Positions 1 through 6,706 are shown, counted from the first letter of the stretch. The stretch is 20,536 nucleotides of DNA from UBA5314 sp039679855 (GCA_039679855.1 JBDKUE010000119.1:1-20536); one strand, 5' to 3'. Numbers and translations are program-made. The notes: generated by a model from the letters alone, not told the origin.

Positions 1-567
1 CCCCATATTGAGCTGACCCGCCGTACCGTGCGCCGGTTTAACGACCTGTACCGGCCGGTTCTGGTCGAGCCCCAGGCTCTGGTCGGCGAAGTTCCCCGAT
101 TAGTGGGGTTGGACGGTAAAGCCAAAATGAGCAAAAGTTTAAACAACGCCATATATCTTTCAGATAGCGCCGAGGCGGTCAGCCAGAAGGTCAGGAATGC
201 GGTAACCGACCCGGCCCGGATCCGTAAAACCGACCCGGGGCATCCTGAAGTATGCACCGTGTTTGAATACCACCGGGTCTTTAATTCCGTCTCCATTCCA
301 CAGGTGGAAAGCGACTGCCGCAACGGCAAAATAGGCTGCGTGGAATGTAAAAAGAACCTGGCGGTGATATTAAATGAACTGCTAGAGCCCATGCGGCAGA
401 GAAGAGCAGACCTGCTTAGCAACCCTCAGTCAGTTTTGGATATACTTGCGGAGGGAACCAAAAAAGCCCACCGGGTGGCCAAAAAGACCATGGAAGAGGT
501 CCGGGACGCGATGAATATAAACTACAGCAAGAGCATTCCGCTCCTCACCGATTTTGAGTCACGGTAA
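1..567 (+). CDS. trpS: Tryptophanyl-tRNA synthetase, C-terminal part (5' end outside window)
   Basis: Class I aminoacyl-tRNA synthetase that charges tRNA-Trp in the cytoplasm. The frame is open from base 1 (PHIELTRRTVRRFNDLY...), so the gene starts upstream of the window; the GTG at 28 is internal. About 188 residues are visible of the roughly 330 usual for the family. The GLDG-KAKMSKS signature (KMSKS at 124-138) closes the ATP site. The following stretch, with NNAIYLSD, the TDPARIRKTDPG segment and the GCVECKKNLA helix near the end, is typical of bacterial TrpS. The stop is TAA at 565-567. The Rossmann half with the HIGH-type motif is not in the window. No gene follows closely on the same strand; a hairpin lies about 35 bases downstream. 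Identification is confident. Confidence 0.95.
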   Translation, partial: PHIELTRRTVRRFNDLYRPVLVEPQALVGEVPRLVGLDGKAKMSKSLNNAIYLSDSAEAVSQKVRNAVTDPARIRKTDPGHPEVCTVFEYHRVFNSVSIPQVESDCRNGKIGCVECKKNLAVILNELLEPMRQRRADLLSNPQSVLDILAEGTKKAHRVAKKTMEEVRDAMNINYSKSIPLLTDFESR

Positions 568-602
568 AACGAATCCCAACCGCATAGCTTAACCCCCCCA
601 AG

Positions 603-639
603 CCTGTTTCGCCGGCATCAAAAATGGCCCGGAAACAGG
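603..639 (+). terminator. Possible terminator hairpin after trpS
   Basis: CCTGTTTC (603-610) pairs with GAAACAGG (632-639), with a further GCC/GGC pairing inside the loop. It lies 35 bases after the trpS stop, where a terminator is expected. No run of T follows, so it may be a weak or factor-assisted terminator, or only a structured 3' end. Confidence 0.4.
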
Positions 640-777
640 CCTTGTCATATAGCACGGATATGCTAAAGCTCAGGCAAACGCTGCCATATAATATCCAGCT
701 TAACATGAAACATTAAATAACTGGGAAATGCACAGCTTATCCATATAAAGACCCCGGAGGTGCAAATAAAAAACCAG

Positions 778-806
778 TTGTGAAATCCTGGTTCAAAATA
801 TACAAT
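778..806 (+). promoter_or_regulatory. Sigma-A-type promoter with overlapping inverted repeat, for the gene at 844
   Basis: TTGTGA (778-783) and TACAAT (801-806) are separated by exactly 17 bases, a good match to a vegetative promoter. The gene start at 844 is about 30 bases past the expected transcription start. An inverted repeat AACCAG (772-777) / CTGGTT (788-793) overlaps the -35 box and could be an operator. The promoter call rests on sequence; the operator role is inference. Confidence 0.55.
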
Positions 807-843
807 TTAATATTAAATGAAGATTTATGGGAGTGAACAAAAA

Positions 844-1293
844 ATGAGTCAACTCAATCCTTTTACCGTCAATTATTTGGGGCAGGAAAAACACCTGGTG
901 CTTCCTACCGTTACCTCAATTGTGCTGGTGCAAAACTTGTATGATGTCCTTTTTCAATATGTGCTTACCCCGGAGCAGGAAAAAAACCTGGAATCCTTTA
1001 TAAAAAGGCTGGAAGCTCATATTAAGAAGAAATCGCGGGCTCCCTTTTCTATACCGGTGCAGGAACTGGAGTTTCTAGGGGATGGATTAGAAGAACTGCA
1101 GCTGCTCAATTGGATGGAGTTGCCGGTTCTCAAGTTCTCTGTTGAGCTTGAAGATGGTGAGGCAAGAAGTCAGGAACAAGAAGAAGAGATCATGGTGCAA
1201 ATCATGGAGTCTTTCCAGGATTATATGATAATCAGCCGCATTGAAAACAGCAGGGTTTTCTTTTCTTATCCCTACCGTTTAACCTCCTACTAA
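844..1293 (+). CDS. Conserved-looking hypothetical protein, 149 aa
   Basis: I do not recognise this family. I chose the ATG at 844 because GGGAGTG lies about 8 bases upstream; an in-frame ATG at 817 has no ribosome binding site. The product has no signal peptide or membrane segment and looks like a cytoplasmic alpha/beta protein. A leucine/valine-rich N-terminal part (LPTVTSIVLVQNLYDVLFQYV) is followed by a basic, probably helical stretch (ESFIKRLEAHIKKKSR), then a region rich in Glu and Gln (GEARSQEQEEEIMVQIMES) and an aromatic end. It is the only sizeable plus-strand gene between trpS and the ribbon-helix-helix gene near 11 kb, with its own promoter and a terminator hairpin, so it looks like a monocistronic unit. 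No function can be assigned. Confidence 0.75.
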   Translation: MSQLNPFTVNYLGQEKHLVLPTVTSIVLVQNLYDVLFQYVLTPEQEKNLESFIKRLEAHIKKKSRAPFSIPVQELEFLGDGLEELQLLNWMELPVLKFSVELEDGEARSQEQEEEIMVQIMESFQDYMIISRIENSRVFFSYPYRLTSY

Positions 1294-1310
1294 AACTCTG
1301 AAAAGTATAA

Positions 1311-1351
1311 GGAGATCAGCGGCCTTAACAAGTTTATTACCGCTGGTCTCC
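1311..1351. terminator. Convergent terminator hairpin between the 844 gene and agmatinase
   Basis: GGAGATCAGCGG (1311-1322) pairs with CCGCTGGTCTCC (1340-1351), a 12-bp stem with one G-T pair and a 17-base loop. It sits between two converging genes, and its right arm overlaps the last codons of the minus-strand agmatinase gene. Reading the minus strand it is followed by a moderately T-rich stretch (TTATACTTTT), so it probably serves mainly the polyamine operon. Confidence 0.6.
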
Positions 1352-2212
1352 ATAACTTAGCAAAGCCTCCCGTAAAAGCTTGGCTGCTAAAATCGATGTG
1401 CTGTCTCCGGCATCGTAGGGCGGCGCCACTTCAACCAGATCGAATCCCACTATATTTAGATTGGCCAATTGGTGCATAGTCTGCAATAATTCCCGTGATG
1501 ATATGCCAGCCCCTTCCGGGGTTCCGGTCCCGGGCGCGAAAGCCGGATCGAGTACATCGATATCCAGGGAAAAATAAACCGGTCGGGTTCCAACCTTGTC
1601 TATTACTTCCGGTACCTTTTCTAAAACCTGGTCTATGTAAAGACAGGTGTATTCCCTGGCAAAAGCCAGTTCCTCTTCGGCAACTGTGCGAATCCCCAAC
1701 TGGAAAAGACGGTCTTTACCCAAAACTTCCACCACCCGGCGCATTACCGAGGCATGAGAATACTGCTCCCCCAGATAATCGGGGCGCAGGTCGGCATGGG
1801 CATCCAGGTGGACGACAACTAAATCAGGATAAAAACGGCTGTAAGCCTTAATAAGAGGCAGGCTGACCAGATGCTCTCCCCCCAGGGAAAAGAGCCGTTT
1901 CTGGCGGGATATAAATGACTCGGCAACTGCCTCAATACGCTCCAGGCTGGCCGCAACATTGCCCAGTGGGAAAATAATGTCACCGGCATCGCTGTAATCA
2001 CAATCATCAAGCGATATGCCCCGGTAAATGCTATATTCATCAATTATGTCCGATACTTCGCGAATCCGGTAGGGAGCCAGACGAGTCCCGGTCCGGGCAC
2101 TGGTAGTCAGATCCAGGGGAACACCCAGGATCAGTTTGGCCCCTTCCGGGTTTTGAGGTCTACATCCCAGAAAATACGCGCGCTGTTCCAGATATTCGGT
2201 AATGTCACTCAT
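1337..2212 (-). CDS. speB: Agmatinase (ureohydrolase family)
   Basis: Hydrolyses agmatine to putrescine and urea with a binuclear manganese centre. The likely start is the ATG at 2212 (MSDITEYLEQ), with AGGTG upstream, giving 291 aa, the usual agmatinase length; a longer reading would run into the preceding speE gene. Metal ligands visible are His114 in GGEH, Asp137/His139/Asp141 in HLDAHAD, and Asp217/Asp219 in SLDIDVLDP. The GTGTPEGAG stretch downstream is also typical of the family. It begins 10 bases after speE and is the third gene of the arginine decarboxylase, spermidine synthase, agmatinase operon. Context favours agmatinase over arginase or formiminoglutamase, because agmatine is made by the first gene of the operon. 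The last codons overlap a terminator hairpin. Confidence 0.9.
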   Translation of the reverse strand: MSDITEYLEQRAYFLGCRPQNPEGAKLILGVPLDLTTSARTGTRLAPYRIREVSDIIDEYSIYRGISLDDCDYSDAGDIIFPLGNVAASLERIEAVAESFISRQKRLFSLGGEHLVSLPLIKAYSRFYPDLVVVHLDAHADLRPDYLGEQYSHASVMRRVVEVLGKDRLFQLGIRTVAEEELAFAREYTCLYIDQVLEKVPEVIDKVGTRPVYFSLDIDVLDPAFAPGTGTPEGAGISSRELLQTMHQLANLNIVGFDLVEVAPPYDAGDSTSILAAKLLREALLSYGDQR

Positions 2213-2222
2213 CAATAGGCAC

Positions 2223-3044
2223 CTATTTGATGATCTTGGATACAAACGGGGGCAGTTTAAAGGCCGCCTCATGGACGTCCTGACTGTAATACTTCCAGTT
2301 TAGCGCGGGGTTTACTAACGGTTTTTCAGGATCGTATTTTTTTGATCCGATGGTAAAGGACCATAATCCGCTGGGATAGGTGGGCACATTCGCCAGATAC
2401 AGTTTGGTCAGGGGAAATGCCTTGCTTATACCGCCAAAGGCCATCTGAATTACGTCTTCATTCAAAAAAGGCGATTCACTCTGTACAACCAGCATCCCAT
2501 CATCCTTGAGCGCTTCAAAACAGTTTCTATAGAAAGTATCTGAAAATAACTCAACCGCAGGGCCTACTGGATCAGTAGAATCAACTATAATAACGTCAAA
2601 ACTGTTTTTATGTTCTTTGACGAATTGAATTCCATCGGTTATCATGAGCCGAGCTTTGGGATCAGAAAAAGAGCACGAAAGGTTGGGGAAATAGTCCCGC
2701 CCCGCTTGAATGACCCTTTCGTCTATTTCAACCAGAATACCTTCGTTGACAGTCGGATTTTTAACTACCTCACGTAAAGTGCCTCCGTCTCCGCCGCCGA
2801 TAATCACAACCCTTTGCGGGTGGGGATGCGAATTCAAGGCCACCTGGCTGATCATTTCATGATAGACAAACTCATCCTTTTCCGTAATCTGAATGGCCCC
2901 ATCCAGGATCAGCATACGACCGTAGACCTCGGTTTTAACCACTGCCAGCTCCTGAAATTCAGTTGTTTCCAAGCGCAGGGTTTCAGTGGTCTGGCAGGAG
3001 ATCTTGAGGCCCGGCACCTGCAGTTCAGTTATCCAAAGTTCCAT
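2223..3044 (-). CDS. speE: Spermidine synthase (polyamine aminopropyltransferase)
   Basis: Transfers the aminopropyl group of decarboxylated S-adenosylmethionine to putrescine, giving spermidine and methylthioadenosine. The 273-aa length is normal. An N-terminal beta region (to about residue 60) precedes the methyltransferase-like Rossmann domain. Key motifs are YHEM near residue 61, the nucleotide-binding GGGDGG at 83-88, an acidic strand end LVEIDE near 104-109, and DSTDPVGPA with the likely catalytic Asp155. The start ATG at 3044 has AAGGAGG about 7 bases upstream. It lies 15 bases after the arginine decarboxylase gene and 10 bases before agmatinase. No AdoMet decarboxylase (speD) is visible in the window, so the aminopropyl donor must come from elsewhere in the genome. 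Confidence 0.95.
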   Translation of the reverse strand: MELWITELQVPGLKISCQTTETLRLETTEFQELAVVKTEVYGRMLILDGAIQITEKDEFVYHEMISQVALNSHPHPQRVVIIGGGDGGTLREVVKNPTVNEGILVEIDERVIQAGRDYFPNLSCSFSDPKARLMITDGIQFVKEHKNSFDVIIVDSTDPVGPAVELFSDTFYRNCFEALKDDGMLVVQSESPFLNEDVIQMAFGGISKAFPLTKLYLANVPTYPSGLWSFTIGSKKYDPEKPLVNPALNWKYYSQDVHEAAFKLPPFVSKIIK

Positions 3045-3059
3045 ACCAGTTCCTCCTTG

Positions 3060-3527
3060 TTAATACCACAAAGGTGCAGCTGCAAAAGCACAGCCTATCT
3101 TTTCAACCACATGTTCGGTAGAAGCGATCTTGACTTCATCCAGATCCAGGTTTCTCACTCGAAAGGCTTCTTGCACCATGCGCATTATTTCCTTTTCTGC
3201 CTCCAGTTTACCACACCTGCCGGAGAACTCCATAATTACCCCAAAGCTGTCCTGCTTCATGCCCACACCGATAGCGGCGGATATAAGCTCCCCGGGTTCG
3301 GTGCTGGTAATGCTTCCATAGGCAATAGGCAGCAAAGAGCCCGGCGGAATTTCCAGAGTGGGGTCGTACTCGCAGCCGGGGGGCAGAATGCTGCTTACCC
3401 GAAGCAGGTTGGTGTTTCCCACCCGGGCTTTCAACAGAGCCCGGTCAAATGCGGTTAGTCGACTCTCGCCTTCCGAAGAGGCGGCCGTTACAAAAAATTT
3501 TTTCGGCAATGGTAAGATGATAAACAC
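3060..3527 (-). CDS. pdaD: Pyruvoyl-dependent arginine decarboxylase
   Basis: Decarboxylates arginine to agmatine using a covalently bound pyruvoyl group made by self-cleavage of the proenzyme. The 155-aa product has the family hallmark NLLRVSSILPPGC; cleavage is expected between Ser45 and Ser46. The EIPPGSLLPIAYG and MEFSG stretches also fit the family. The chosen start is GTG at 3527, but GGGGG abuts it with almost no spacing, so the exact start is uncertain; a TTG (residue 7) just before PKKFFVT is possible. First gene of the polyamine operon, with a promoter close upstream. These enzymes are best known from archaea and chlamydiae and replace the PLP-dependent SpeA; finding one beside speE and speB makes the pathway arginine to spermidine nearly complete here. 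Confidence 0.9.
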   Translation of the reverse strand: MFIILPLPKKFFVTAASSEGESRLTAFDRALLKARVGNTNLLRVSSILPPGCEYDPTLEIPPGSLLPIAYGSITSTEPGELISAAIGVGMKQDSFGVIMEFSGRCGKLEAEKEIMRMVQEAFRVRNLDLDEVKIASTEHVVEKIGCAFAAAPLWY

Positions 3528-3557
3528 CCCCAGTTATTTTTTAAGCACAACATTTTA

Positions 3558-3586
3558 ATTATAAACAAATCACGGTTTATTGAAAA
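3558..3586 (-). promoter_or_regulatory. Predicted promoter of the polyamine operon
   Basis: On the minus strand, TATAAT (plus-strand ATTATA at 3558-3563) follows a weak -35 TTTTCA (TGAAAA at 3581-3586) with 17 bases between. It lies about 30 bases before the arginine decarboxylase start. The -10 is a perfect match; the -35 is poor. Confidence 0.5.
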
Positions 3587-3626
3587 CGTTTTTCCGGCAA
3601 AATTTGTGTATTTTAATAAGGTCAGA

Positions 3627-3714
3627 ACCATCCGGACACCACGATTTACGCTCCGCTTTCGCTTCGCATATTATTATGATCGAAAAAGCTGAAGCACCAT
3701 CCAGGCACTACGAT
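3627..3714. repeat. Imperfect 19-bp direct repeat pair
   Basis: ACCATCCGGACACCACGAT (3627-3645) recurs as ACCATCCAGGCACTACGAT (3696-3714), 16 of 19 identical. Each copy is followed within about 30 bases by a CGCTTTG/CGCTTTC-like stretch. Part of the gene-free 3528-4004 region, just upstream of the polyamine promoter. Role unknown. Confidence 0.5.
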
Positions 3715-3751
3715 ATCATTTCGCTTTGTTCAAAATAATGAAGAACAAGGA

Positions 3752-3811
3752 AGTGCAAGAATCCGCGAATGAGGCGTATAAGTATACGTTGATTGAGCGG
3801 AGTCTTGCACT
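3752..3811. repeat. 60-bp imperfect palindrome
   Basis: The outer arms 3752-3766 (AGTGCAAGAATCCGC) and 3797-3811 (GCGGAGTCTTGCACT) pair at 14 of 15 positions. At the centre, CGTATA-AG-TATACG (3774-3787) is a perfect 6-bp inverted repeat. The two stems are separated by poorly paired flanks. It is immediately followed by the 51-bp tandem repeats. It lacks a T-run and is in a non-coding region, so it looks like a structural or mobile palindromic element rather than a terminator. Confidence 0.6.
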
Positions 3812-3816
3812 GACGC

Positions 3817-3969
3817 GACGTTCATGGACGAACTAGTGCGGCGGTGGCAGGACGCCAAGGAGCCGCCGACGTTCATGGACGAACTAGTGCGGCAGTGGCA
3901 GGACGCCAAGGAGCCACCGGCGCCCACGGACGGGCTAGTGCAGCGGTGCCAGGACGGCAAAGAGCGGCG
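3817..3969. repeat. Three tandem 51-bp units shared with the inverted-repeat elements
   Basis: Units run 3817-3867, 3868-3918 and 3919-3969, exactly 51 bp each. Units 1 and 2 are almost identical, while unit 3 resembles the unit inside the elements at 10.7, 14.2 and 18.4 kb. Each unit has hairpin A (GTTC-ATGGAC-GAAC in units 1-2, GCCC-ACGGAC-GGGC in unit 3) and hairpin B (TGGC-AGGAC-GCCA in units 1-2, TGCC-AGGAC-GGCA in unit 3). The stem changes are compensatory. The terminal inverted repeats of the full elements are absent here. A reading frame stays open through the array because 51 is a multiple of 3 (recurring QDAKE/QDGKE peptide), but it has no ribosome binding site and I do not call a gene. 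Confidence 0.85.
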
Positions 3970-3994
3970 AACTCGCTTTTGTCGGCGGTCTGAA

Positions 3995-4019
3995 GGGCTT
4001 AACCTTACTGGTTAGGCCC
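3995..4019 (-). terminator. Hairpin at the end of the LysR-type gene
   Basis: GGGCTTAACC (3995-4004) pairs with GGTTAGGCCC (4010-4019) around a 5-base loop that contains the LysR stop codon region. The stem has one wobble pair. On the minus strand it is followed by TTCAG rather than a T-run, so termination is plausible but not clear. Confidence 0.4.
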
Positions 4020-4916
4020 AATCCGCTTCTCAGCCTCACGCAAAAAATCGAGCATATTATTGACCGATTTTCGTCTGGTCTTTTGCCGGGGATAAATGAC
4101 GTAAAATGATCTCTCTTTAATTCCATCGCGAATGGGCAGAGCCCTTATGCCGCGCCGGTTGTGCGAACCTTCCACCGCCCAGCGGGACACAATGGAAATA
4201 CCCATTCCCGATTCGACGGAGGCCAGGACTGCTTCGGTGCTGCCCGCTTCTATATATATGTGCAGATCCTCTTTCCGCACTCCTTTAACAGCCAGCAGGT
4301 CTTCGATAGCCTTCCTGGTTCCAGATCCCTTTTCCCGGAAGATCCACTTTTCAGTGAGCAAGCTCTGAATACTCACTTCTTTCTGCTTGGCCAGTGCATG
4401 GTTGGCTGGAATAACCGCCATCAGCTGATCGTCCATCAGCTTAAACCCATCCACTTTGCGGCTGCTCAACCAGGCCCCAACTATTCCGACATCCAGTTCT
4501 CTTTCCGATATCCGGGTAAAAATCTTCTCCGAATCGGCTATATCCATACTAATAGAAATATGAGGGTGTTTCTCTTTGAACTCCTTGAGAAAAGCCGGTA
4601 AAATGTACTGTCCCGGTATGGTACTGGCACCAATAGTTATATTGCCCCGGTGGCTGTCCGCCGCCTCCTGCATGGCCTTATCCGTTTTGTCCATTACTTT
4701 GATGATTTCCCGGGCGCAGTTGTAAAGGGTCTCCCCCGCCTCGGTAGTCCTCAAACGACGCCCCGAGCGTTCCAGCAGCAGCACTCCGTAATAATCCTCC
4801 AGAGCTTGAATCTGTTTGGTCACGGCCGGCTGCGAAATACTGAACTCATCTGCTGTACGAGATAAGTTCTGGGTCTCTACTACCCTTATATAGGTCCGTA
4901 AAAGATTTAAATTCAT
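4005..4916 (-). CDS. LysR-family transcriptional regulator
   Basis: DNA-binding regulator with an N-terminal winged helix-turn-helix (about residues 1-60: MNLNLLRTYIRVVETQNLSR..., ISQPAVTKQIQALE) and a two-lobed periplasmic-binding-protein-like effector domain (about 88-295). I chose the ATG at 4916 because AGGTGG sits 8 bases upstream and because LysR proteins normally begin right at the first helix; the tandem GTG codons further upstream (4928, 4925) add four residues. The length, 303 aa, is usual. It starts about 48 bases after the SufB-like gene on the same strand and may be cotranscribed with it. The effector is unknown; members of this family often respond to small metabolites and sulfur compounds, but nothing in the sequence fixes the ligand. 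Confidence 0.9.
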   Translation of the reverse strand: MNLNLLRTYIRVVETQNLSRTADEFSISQPAVTKQIQALEDYYGVLLLERSGRRLRTTEAGETLYNCAREIIKVMDKTDKAMQEAADSHRGNITIGASTIPGQYILPAFLKEFKEKHPHISISMDIADSEKIFTRISERELDVGIVGAWLSSRKVDGFKLMDDQLMAVIPANHALAKQKEVSIQSLLTEKWIFREKGSGTRKAIEDLLAVKGVRKEDLHIYIEAGSTEAVLASVESGMGISIVSRWAVEGSHNRRGIRALPIRDGIKERSFYVIYPRQKTRRKSVNNMLDFLREAEKRIGPNQ

Positions 4917-4964
4917 CCCTTTCACCACCTGCCTCTGGCTTTAAAGCAAATTATTCTCATCAGT

Positions 4965-5888
4965 TTAACGTAAAAATCCGTCCAAAATGGTCTGAACCGC
5001 CTCAGGTTCGCTCAACCCCAGAGACATCAGTTTAATAAGCTGTTCTCCGGCTATTTTGCCAATGGCCGCCTCATGAGTCAGCACCGCGTTGGAATCCTCG
5101 GCTAACAAGGCAGGCATTGCCTGTATCCTGGCATTGTCCATTATGATAGCATCACATTCCACATGACCCATACATTCGGTCTTGCCATTCAAAGAAGCTT
5201 TGAATACCTGCGCAGAATTATCCCGCGCTACTGAACGAGAAAATATCTGCGCCGTAGCGTTCTGTCCTTCAATATCCACATCGATATCTGAACTGGCTCT
5301 TTGTTCTGAATGGGTCATAAGACGCTCCACCAATTTCAGGCTGCCTTTAGCATGCACCCGGGCCGTTGAAGCACGGTGGGTGTCGTCAACCCCCCTGATC
5401 TGTACCAGTTCTAATTCGGCACTGGCTCCTTCTTCAACCGTTATATTGGTAGTAGGATGCAGTATCCGTTTGCCCGAACCGCTGCCTTCGCCGTAATGCT
5501 TCTCCACGTATTTCATCCGGGCGCCCTTTTTGACAATTATGGTGTGTATTCCAGAATGGCTTGAATCGGCATGGCTGTCATTGTGAATTCCGCAGCCGGC
5601 AATAATAGTAACATCGGAACCTTCCCCTACAATAAAAGTATTATACACCAGGTCCTGAAAACCTGATTTGGTCAGAATTACCGGAATATGAACTGTTTCG
5701 TCTATGGTCCCCGGCTTAATCTCTATCTTGATGCCCGGTTTATCTTCCAGAGATGTTATGGAGATATTGGGTGAAGAATGCCTAATTACTGCCTGGCCGT
5801 CTTTTCTTATATTAAGCGCCCCGGAGGGAACGCCTTTTAAATCAGCAATGGTATTCAAAAGATTAAAATCGAGTTCATTCAATTTCAT
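4965..5888 (-). CDS. SufB/SufD-family Fe-S cluster assembly scaffold (short form)
   Basis: Scaffold partner of the SufC ATPase in Fe-S cluster assembly in the cytoplasm. At 307 aa it is much shorter than E. coli SufB (about 495 aa) and lacks most of the N-terminal region; it is the size of the minimal SufCB (SMS) type seen in archaea and many anaerobes. The right-handed beta-helix core and helical C-terminus (HEAAIGKIAGEQLIKLMSLG) are recognisable. Cys245 in GHVECDAI and Glu273 in THEAAIG align in context with the catalytic Cys405 and Glu434 of E. coli SufB; His/Cys-rich CGIHNDSHADSSHSG lies near residue 99. The ATG at 5888 has GGGGGGA upstream, and the gene overlaps sufC by 14 bases, suggesting translational coupling. 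No SufS desulfurase or SufU is nearby. Confidence 0.88.
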   Translation of the reverse strand: MKLNELDFNLLNTIADLKGVPSGALNIRKDGQAVIRHSSPNISITSLEDKPGIKIEIKPGTIDETVHIPVILTKSGFQDLVYNTFIVGEGSDVTIIAGCGIHNDSHADSSHSGIHTIIVKKGARMKYVEKHYGEGSGSGKRILHPTTNITVEEGASAELELVQIRGVDDTHRASTARVHAKGSLKLVERLMTHSEQRASSDIDVDIEGQNATAQIFSRSVARDNSAQVFKASLNGKTECMGHVECDAIIMDNARIQAMPALLAEDSNAVLTHEAAIGKIAGEQLIKLMSLGLSEPEAVQTILDGFLR

Positions 5889-6624
5889 ATAGCATTTCCC
5901 CCCGGCACTGTTCTTTCATCTTGCACTCTATATCATCCTTGATCAGCGGCCAGATTTCAGCCGGAGTGCCCTGGGCTTTGATCAAGCCGTCTTCGACCAC
6001 TATTATTTCATCACAGATCGGCAGTACGTTTTCATTGTGGGTTATAATAACCGCTGTGGCATGGTCGTTGTTCTTGAAGCGCTGGATTATTATTCCCAAC
6101 AGCTTTTGAATAGTCCACAGGTCAACCCCTGCTTCCGGTTCGTCAAAAATACTCAACCGGGCCTCCCGGGCTAAAACCTGAGCTATTTCTATTCTCTTCA
6201 TTTCCCCCCCGCTTAAACCCGGCCCTACATCACGCTCCATGTAGTCTTCGGGGCAAAGTCCTACATCGCGCAGGTATTTACGCATAGCCAGGTTGTCCAT
6301 ACCCGGTTTGGCAATCCCCAGTAAATCAGTTACGGTCAGTCCCTTGAAACGGGGCGGCTGCTGAAAGGCATAGGCAATTCCCTTTTTGGCCCTTTCGCTG
6401 ACACTTAAGTCACTGACATCCTCCCCGTCAAAAAGGATCCTTCCCCGGCTGTGTTTATATATCCCCATGATTACCTTGGCAATGGAGGTCTTGCCACCCC
6501 CGTTGGGACCGGTTACCGCATACAAGCGGCCCGGCTGAAATTCCAGGTTTATGTCATGGATTATTTCACGGTTTTCTCCATTATCGCCGTCAACCGCCAT
6601 AGCAACGTTTTCCATTGTCAACAT
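5875..6624 (-). CDS. sufC: Fe-S assembly ATPase SufC
   Basis: ABC-type ATPase that powers the SufB-like scaffold; soluble, not a transporter. The start ATG at 6624 (MLTMENVAM) is chosen for its GGAGG ribosome binding site at 6634-6638, giving 249 aa. Motifs: Walker A GPNGGGKT at 39-46, Q-loop FQQPPRF near 87-93, signature LSGGE at 137-141, Walker B LSIFDEPEAG near 157-166, and the switch histidine in ITHN at His196. The FDEPEAGVD version is characteristic of SufC. It overlaps the scaffold gene by 14 bases. A palindrome resembling a Fur-type operator overlaps the putative promoter, and a Fur-family gene lies directly upstream on the same strand, so iron- or redox-responsive control is likely. 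Confidence 0.93.
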   Translation of the reverse strand: MLTMENVAMAVDGDNGENREIIHDINLEFQPGRLYAVTGPNGGGKTSIAKVIMGIYKHSRGRILFDGEDVSDLSVSERAKKGIAYAFQQPPRFKGLTVTDLLGIAKPGMDNLAMRKYLRDVGLCPEDYMERDVGPGLSGGEMKRIEIAQVLAREARLSIFDEPEAGVDLWTIQKLLGIIIQRFKNNDHATAVIITHNENVLPICDEIIVVEDGLIKAQGTPAEIWPLIKDDIECKMKEQCRGEMLYEIE

Positions 6625-6681
6625 ATTCGTCAACCTCCGCTTCCGACTCCCTAAACGTGTCATTGAATCTTGCTTATTTTA

Positions 6682-6706
6682 TCATAACCAATGATTATGA
6701 GTCCAA
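6682..6706 (-). promoter_or_regulatory. Putative Fur-type operator overlapping the sufC promoter
   Basis: TCATAA-CCAATGA-TTATGA (6682-6700) is an inverted repeat with 6-bp arms and a 7-bp spacer. Read on the minus strand it contains ATAATCATT, the core of the classical Fur box. The adjoining GTCCAA (6701-6706, TTGGAC on the minus strand) could be a -35 box, with GATAAA or TAAAAT as a weak -10 inside or beside the palindrome. It is about 60 bases before the sufC start. Regulator assignment to the neighbouring Fur-family protein is inference. Confidence 0.5.

Noticed and set aside
2814..3458. 214-aa plus-strand open frame
   Set aside because: Antisense to spermidine synthase and arginine decarboxylase, crossing their junction; a shadow frame.
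3817..3969. CRISPR array
   Set aside because: Units are directly adjacent with no unique spacers, and no cas gene is present.
3824..4015. Open frame through the 51-bp array (peptide with QDAKE repeats)
   Set aside because: The frame is open only because the unit is 51 bp; no ribosome binding site precedes it, it runs into the end of the convergent LysR gene, and stem covariation explains the conservation better.
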